This document shows, one piece after another, positions 55,390 through 64,000 of a stretch of DNA of 64,000 nt. Source of the DNA: Triplophysa rosa (Eukaryota > Chordata > Actinopteri > Cypriniformes > Nemacheilidae). Every line of letters begins with the position of its first letter. Position 1 is the first letter of the stretch. Under the pieces are notes generated by a model. That model had not been told where the DNA came from. It did no database searches and saw nothing but the letters and a program-made list of their open reading frames with translations. Both the position numbers and the translations under genes were made by a program. The stretch is taken from assembly GCF_024868665.1 (NCBI RefSeq), contig NC_079894.1, positions 6,755,286-6,819,285 of the forward strand. The letters run 5' to 3'.

Positions 55390-58300
55390 TATCCAAGTGC
55401 ATCATTGTGTTACAGTATATGAACAGACTTTTGGATCATGGATTAGAATTGAACCAGCAGACTGTGGCTATTTGTGTGTGGATTGGGCATGCTGACTGGA
55501 AAAGATGCATAAAAACTGCAGGAATGTAACCCACCCAGCAAGCATATTTTGATGGATGAAAGATGTGGAGCTCTTTATTTTTTTTTCTTCAAATTTTGTA
55601 ATGTTTGATTCATGTTGTATTATTTCTTTATAAGCCTTTAAGGGTTTTCATTGTTTGTGCAATAATAACTTGAGCTTGGGTTTAAAATAAAAGGAAGGAC
55701 GGTGCAAATCAGACATCTAACTGCTGTAATGGATCCATCAGCAAAAGCAGAGACACAAGTCGACCTTTGTCTTGCCTGGTAATGCACTGTGAACTTTAAA
55801 CAGGGCAACATTTTTAATTAATATTGTAACATAAAACCATAGTTTCTTTTATGAAATAAGCCATTTTTAGTTGAATATTGTTGTTGGGTGTGGTGTACAG
55901 TACAGTATAGGACTATTTTGATAAATGCACAATTTACTGATATGTACAGATTTGATGCGGGGTGATATTATATGATTGTAAATGTAATTTAGAATTACAT
56001 AAAAATGCTTTATGGGATAAGATTTAAGCACTGGTTTTATAGACAGACAACTTTTGCGTAGTTAAAACAAAGATAAATTTTAGACATTATCACTTGACCT
56101 TTTATGTAAAGCTCTATCTAGCTATATTAAAATTGACCGTTTGATTTAATGGTTATATGTGTTGTGCTGGGAGTGTTTCTTTTAAAAAGACAACTTTTCC
56201 CTGCATCTAGTTTAAAAACCATTATGTTCGTGTTCATGATTTTGATAACTTTATTTAACTTTATTTAAAAGAAATGTCCCTATTAAAGTAATATATTTTG
56301 AGATGCTGTCATGTGTTTTAATTATTTTGCTTGAATTATGTGTACAGAGTGACTTCAAACCATTTCATGTAAATAATAATGTTATATTCCAAAATATGCA
56401 CATTTTAAGGGTCTGCACAATGTGTTAGGTTAACCCTGGTATTATGGTGGTATGACCCAACCACAGACTTTAATAGTGAAGTGTTTCTGCAGACGACACA
56501 CCATTACTGCTAGTTTGTGATTATCTTATGATCTGTCCACTAGAGGGAGGTACAGTAATGTCATTTAAGTGCATATATTACATACAGGCAGTGTTTGGAT
56601 TAAATCATGTTTTATGGGGGTATGATATAAGTTATGCATAACTATATATCACGTTTTAAAGGGTTTGCATAGAAGACAGGTTTTTGTGTTGATCAAGAAT
56701 GAAAAATATATACTTTTTCAGTCCAAACAATGTTATAAGAGAGACAAGTTATTCTTCTTTTAAATGACTTGCAGTCATTTGACATGACAAAGCAGCAGAC
56801 CCAAAATGGCAACTAAAATAAGCAGTTAAATTACAATTGAGGACAAATATCAAACACTTTGATTTTTAAATATAGGCCCACATGACTAAAAATAGACTTA
56901 TTCATTTAAATATTTAGTTTACCTAAATACCTACTATATCTTATTAGCTCAAATTTCAGATTTATCATTATTATTTCTAAAATCAATTTATCTGAGGGAC
57001 CCTAACGTCTATTTTTATCTCTTAGAGGGGGTTCCTAAATTCCGGAGCCCAGTCCCCCCATGTTTCTGGTACATTTTGAGTCATCTCAATCTCAAGTGGC
57101 CCAATATAACAATTTAGGCAAAGCAGGTAAAGGTACTAAAATAAGGCTAAAACTTTATAAGATAAGATCAAGTTCTGTAGTGCACATTAGCACTTTTTAT
57201 AAAATGTATAACTGACATGCTAGACAAGTATTAAGATGACTAAGTAAACAATTAAATGGTATACTCATAGCAAAATTACATTGTTGACATTTCTAATGTT
57301 TCATTTAATGTGATTTTGCTCTGGTTTGGAACAGACTGCCAGATGCCTGTGAGTTCTCATTGAATCATCTGTGAAAAGTGAGTTTGATAGTAAGCCTTTA
57401 CAAAAAAAGTAGTCTGGAATGTTTGAGAAATGTTTACACAGTCTGACTAATAATACATTCATTGGAATTTTCTTTTCCATCAGACTGAATATGAATGCTT
57501 AAGGATCGTCCTCATTGGGTATCTCCCCTTCAGAAATGTGTCTGTGACATCATTACTATCATAGTGTAATGGCATCATCCAAATGAGTGTAGTGGGACTA
57601 TAATTTCCGGATAAAAGAAATGTGATAATCTATGTGTCAGTGATCTTCCTTATCTCTTGTATTTGGACTGTTGTCTGAAACATTTTCAAGACAGGCAGCC
57701 AAGTCTATTGCTTTTGGGGAGCCCCACAGAGGAAATGTACGTCTTTCCATGCGTCATTGTAATGAGTTACAGACCAACCATGCTTATGCTATAGCTCGGA
57801 TATAATCTGAAACTCACTTGTTTTTCATTTAATAAAGCAATCATTTGCATATTTGGAGGTACAGAAAAGTGAATTTAAAAGCTAATTTTCTGTGTTGATG
57901 TTTCCAAATTCTTGCTGTAAAAAATGAATTATTCATGTTAAATAAGGTCAATCCCACTTAATGTGATATATAGTAAGTGAAAGCAGAAGCAAACTGACAA
58001 TTTATAAACGTCCTAATTTAGTAAAGGTAAAATAGGAATTATGTCAACCAAATGACAACCAATTGTCTGTCAAACGTAAAACCTGGCACCAAAACAAAAA
58101 TTCTTAGTAAAACAAAATAATCTTCTGTTGCATAATGTATACTGACACGTCACAAACAAATGAGCTGCTGCTCATGGACCAAACATTCTTTCACGCTGTT
58201 TTCTCTAATGAGGCATGTGCTTGCATACTTTTTGAGTTTGTAGGCTACATGAAGTACTTTATTGTTCTTTTCTGTTTAGCCTGAAATGCTCTATATGCGT

Positions 58301-58897
58301 GGCCTGACATCTTCTGTTGGCTTTTGTTCACACATCCGACAGCTTTTGGTCTAGAGTTGTTTAGGCTGTGCCAGTTTTCATTCTTTTTTAAAAACAATTT
58401 AGATAGTAACAACCACAACTTTGTAAGTATTTTAACATAACATCAATGATTTAAACTCGTAAAACAAAGTGGAAGAAAAATTATGTTATGGAAAACTACT
58501 CTTTTTTATTGTTGTCCACTTCCAGTCAGCATTCTAATAATCAACAGCCTTATTTGCTATATTTACCCATTGCTATAGATACCCATGGTCTAAAGCCATT
58601 TTCCACTTTGCGTATATATTTGCACGCATGCACTTTAAATGTGTTCATTTCTTATTTGACTATCACTTTTACAGTACTAATGCGATTCTCATGTTCCCTC
58701 GGAGCAGAAACAAGTGTGTGATTTTATAATCAATCTGATGGCATTTGAATGCGATTCCCCATTTTCATTGATAGGATTGTCTGACATTTCAGACTATGAT
58801 GATTTCCACATGGAATCTTAAAGAGATTACCCAAAAATAAATGTTCTGTCATTATCATTTATTTAGGCTATACCTGATGTTGTCATTAATAATCTAC
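55390..58897. other. ube2w 3' UTR then intergenic sequence, no gene seen
   Basis: AATAAA occurs at about 55687, a likely ube2w polyadenylation signal. Beyond it the DNA is AT-rich with no exon-like frames. No trace of the double-stranded RNA-binding domains of STAU2 was seen. Confidence 0.5.
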
Positions 58898-59257
58898 ACT
58901 GTAAAACTTTGCTGTTGAATTGCAGCAGGTTTGCCAGTAACTTACTGTAGATTGAATTACTTTCCTATTAGTTTTCAATTTGAGTTAAATTTAAATTAAA
59001 ACACTTTAACTTTTGAGATTCAAAATGAGCAAGAGACTGACATTCTTCCTAAGCATTTTCGTCTTGTTTTTTTAGTAAAATCTTGAACTTGAAACTTCTA
59101 AAATTAGGATACATTTACATAACAAGAAAAGTGACCTTTGATATTTTAGTCTTGTTTCATGAAAGAAAATATAAGAAATATGTAAGTTTGTTTAAAACAA
59201 AATTGTAAATTAAATCTACAGTAAGTTACTGACAAAACTCCAGCAAAGTTTTACAGT
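58898..59257. mobile_element. Fold-back MITE (ACTGTAAAACTTTGCTG ends)
   Basis: The left end ACTGTAAAACTTTGCTG and the right end CAGCAAAGTTTTACAGT are exact complements. The next 40 bp (cagtaacttactgtagat) also pair. It is embedded in an eroded copy of the TTAAAGGGATAGTTCACC repeat (pieces at 58817-58890 and 59262-59330). Confidence 0.75.
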
Positions 59258-59408
59258 ATGTTTTATGACTCCTGTGGAACACAAAAGATGTCCATACAGT
59301 GGAAGTCAATAGGGGGCAATATTGTCTGCTTTTCAAATATCTAAAATCGCTTTATAAAATATCTTCCTTATATCTTTATTTGTGTGTGTGTGTGCAGATA
59401 TATACATT

Positions 59409-59592
59409 AAAAAAATGCTGGATTATTTTCAACCCAGCATTTGGTCAAAAAATGCACAAACCCAACCATTGCGTTGTAAATTAACATGTGCTGGGTTGTT
59501 TTAACCCACTGCTGGGTCAAACATCAATTTTATGGGTTAATTTAATCCAACGGCTGGGTTTGACCCTTTTTGTGCCAGCATTTTTTAGAGTG
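59409..59592. mobile_element. Small MITE (AAAAAATGCTGG ends)
   Basis: The left end aaaaaatgctgg pairs with ccagcatttttt. The interior has repeated ctgggtt / aacccag blocks that also pair with one another. Confidence 0.65.
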
Positions 59593-60040
59593 TGCCTATA
59601 CTCTATGCTCGCAGTAATCTCTACAATCATCTTTTAGTTCTGACATTAACAGAGGTTATCAGATAAAAAATATATTGTAAATAATTCATTTGAAAAGACT
59701 ATTTATTTAACAATTTAAGCAATTGTGGTAGTTTCTTTTGACAGTCATTTGGACCAGGCAACCAAGAAATACTCAGTACACACAGTGCATATCTTAGTGT
59801 TAAAAGGAGGATAAACCTCTAAAGTGACATGGTCATTGAATGTTGACAGAAAAAAACAATATATGACAAAATATGAATGCATATAAATAGGTGATTGGCC
59901 TTTTTTATGCAATCTTAAAGTAACATGCTGAACTTGCAAAGTTGCCAGCTAAATGTTGTTTGGAAAAACTTAGCGTACAGCTTTCACCGTTCCAATGGAA
60001 CTACAAAGAATTTAGCATCGTTGCTTAAAGTTGCCACCAG

Positions 60041-61553
60041 TTAGATCCCAGTCTTTGATTCATTGTTGTTTGTGAACTCCTTTCGTTGAGCCAGGAAGGG
60101 GTACATACATTTATCAGCACCGATAAATCTATACATGCATACAGTGGCATCAAATGGCAAAACTCTGTAAAATAGAAATAAAAAAAACTTTAAATATATA
60201 GCAATAAATACATTATTTACAGAAATACCTTAAGATATTGTTCATAGCATATTATGCATACGTTTTCATGAAGGTGACCATGTACGTGACACGTGGCGTG
60301 CAGATCATTGGTTGGTCTGTTAGTATGGCTCTCATGGCTTGTTGTACACAGTACTCTGGCTTTAGTGGTGGAAAAAAGGGAGCCATTTCTTTCCTGTTTT
60401 AATCAACAAGACACCAGTTGAAAAACACAAAAATAGAGAATTCACATGCTTTACAAAGAGATCATTTCATACATTAGTTATCGAGACCACAAACCTAATT
60501 TTACAGCCTTTGAACATATCAGTGTCCACCAAAAACGGACAGACAAGAGTCATCTTAATTCCATCCTTATCAGCTGCTTTCAGTTCATGACTCAAAGATT
60601 CATGGAAGCCTATGGCACCAAACTTGCTTGCACAATAATCCTACAATAAAGGGGAGAAGATGTCAGTTCTAATATACAAAACGTCGCAGTTCAGAAATAC
60701 AAGGACCATAAAAAGCTAAACTTACCTCCACACCAGCAGTGGTAAACAAACCCAGTGAGCTGGCGACAGTTACAATGTGCCCATGATTCAACTCCAGCAT
60801 TGCAGGAAGAAAAGCCTTGGTAGTCTGTGAACATAAAGACAACGATCAAAACGGAACTCTTCTTCTTAAGCATGGACGTAAAAAAGCAGAACGTGAAAAA
60901 AAAACTTGGGAATGGAGCCGATTAAAGCAGGTTATATACTGACCCAGAAGTGAGCATGGCAGTTGACCATCATGGTTCTTTCGATGAGCTCGTCTGGGCA
61001 CTCGAGAAGATGATGTCCTGAGACAACTCCAGCATTATTGATCAACATGTCGATATTACCCACATCTCTGCGCACCTTCTCTGCTGTAGAATATACACTC
61101 TCACGTCTACTTACGTCGCAAACATACGCATACACTTTTGGCTGAAACAGGGGCAACTCTTGGACAACGCCTGAAGAGCCTGTAAGAAGAAAACATGTTT
61201 AACGTAAGAACATATTAAGAAAAAAAAACTTTATGCGATACTAAAATATATATATATATTGCATTCAAACGGAGTTTACCTTCGGAGGGGCTCAACTTTT
61301 GGTAGATTTCACGCACCATCTCGGCCGTTTCTTCGTTACCCTGCCTGTTGATGTCCCAAAGCACGAGAGTCGCTCGTCTCCGAGCAAACTCCAGTGCAAA
61401 CAGCCGCCCGAGACCACTTCCAGCACCGGTGATAACACACACCTGGCCCCGCACACTTTTCTCGCGCGGACGAACAAACCATTTAGCGCCAGCCAACACA
61501 AATGACCACATTATTTTAAAAGTGACCACAAACAATTCGGTGACGATATTCAT
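60041..61553 (-). CDS. rdh10: rdh10, all-trans-retinol dehydrogenase
   Basis: Minus-strand exons: 61280-61553, 60944-61179, 60726-60824, 60495-60640, 60262-60393, 60041-60164, giving 336 aa (human 341). RDH10 oxidises retinol to retinaldehyde, the rate-limiting first step of embryonic retinoic acid synthesis, on ER and lipid-droplet membranes. It has an N-terminal hydrophobic anchor (residues 3-22), the SDR cofactor motif TGAGSGLG (42-49), NNAG (139-142), a catalytic serine in VASSLG (about 193) and the YxxxK pair Y205/K209. It is shortened by a few residues in the variable loop before the second exon. The start is the first ATG (61553); a TTG-opened extension is ignored. The C-terminus ends ESKTGI. 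Ohnolog (a or b) not resolved. Confidence 0.97.
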
Positions 61554-62024
61554 AGCTATTCGTGGCGCTTTCCCGCTTGCCAAACTAAACTATTCAAACT
61601 GATTTTCGGTGCCTTAAGAAGAAAAGCACGCACTCAAAAACCCTCCTCGGACACTAAACACACGCTGGATCCCTTGGCTTCCACAACAAAATTAAATCGG
61701 TCCATACTGAGCTCTTTAAATATGATCGTACACACTTCATAACTTCCCCCCCATGTGGGTCCGCCAGCGTTGCAAAACACTAGTGGCGTTAGCGTCATGT
61801 CTAGCTCGTTTGTTTTCATCCTTTGTTTCAATCAACATATTTTTAATGTATAAAATATACTGCACAATTTTATGTTGCCAAAGAGCGAATAAAATAACTT
61901 TTAATTACAAAAAAATGTTTTAAAGGCAAAAGAACTAGACACCTAACGTTAACCGGAAGTACGATGGACCCAACTCATAAGACGCCACTGCGCATGCGTA
62001 CAAGCCTCTTTTACTGTAGGGATA
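61554..62024. promoter_or_regulatory. Head-to-head rdh10/rpl7 promoter region; NRF1 site and TOP start
   Basis: 470 bp separate the two start codons. Near rpl7, TGCGCATGCG (61989-61998) matches the NRF1 palindrome. CCTCTTTT at 62005-62012 is a 5' terminal oligopyrimidine tract of the kind that begins ribosomal protein mRNAs, implying a leader of about 20 nt. Confidence 0.6.
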
Positions 62025-63932
<1,908 letters not shown>

Positions 63933-63966
63933 AAGTTATGGTGAGCACCTGACCCAGGGTAGGGCG

Positions 63967-64000
63967 TAGTTCACCCAAAAATAAAAATGATTTATTTTAC
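63967..64000. mobile_element. Start of another fold-back MITE, cut by the window end
   Basis: gtagttcacccaaaaataaa resembles the left end of the window's common MITE family. It probably lies in the intron after the rpl7 stop codon exon. Confidence 0.5.

Overview
This is a vertebrate window, almost certainly a cyprinid (otophysan) fish. It has spliced genes with GT-AG introns, an order that matches human chromosome 8q21, abundant teleost fold-back DNA repeats carrying the TTAAAGGGATAGTTCACCC-type end, and tandem ly96 (MD-2) genes, which among fishes are known mainly from otophysans. All coding models below were assembled by eye from splice sites and reading-frame continuity. Every exon junction keeps frame, and protein lengths match the families.

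Layout. 1-3.2 kb: no gene. 3.2-5.3 kb: pi15 (-), five coding exons, 256 aa. 9.2-14.85 kb: a Ty3/gypsy chromovirus-type LTR retrotransposon with a 5-bp target duplication and a broken internal region. 19.9-36.0 kb: jph1 (+), five coding exons, 667 aa, with a 36-copy ATCT microsatellite and a long uORF upstream and many transposon insertions in its introns. These include a hAT-type element carrying a nested DIRS fragment, and a 239-bp hairpin element with apparently identical 102-bp arms. 40.8-45.9 kb: a tandem ly96 array (-) with two intact five-exon genes, one dead copy, and a stranded piece of tmem70 between the copies. 46.8-47.9 kb: tmem70 (-), head-to-head with eloc (+, 48.2-52.3 kb). 53.6-55.4 kb: ube2w (+). 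55.4-60.0 kb: no gene. 60.0-61.6 kb: rdh10 (-), head-to-head with rpl7 (+, 62.0-63.9 kb), which carries a candidate box C/D snoRNA in its third intron.

The genes do not form one pathway; they are a conserved syntenic block. Compared with the human order (RPL7-RDH10-STAU2-UBE2W-ELOC-TMEM70-LY96-JPH1-GDAP1-PI15), STAU2 and GDAP1 are missing from their expected gaps, while LY96 has expanded. The most interesting unit is the ly96 array, a candidate lineage-specific expansion of the TLR4 co-receptor family whose products lack the C-terminal cysteines of mammalian MD-2.
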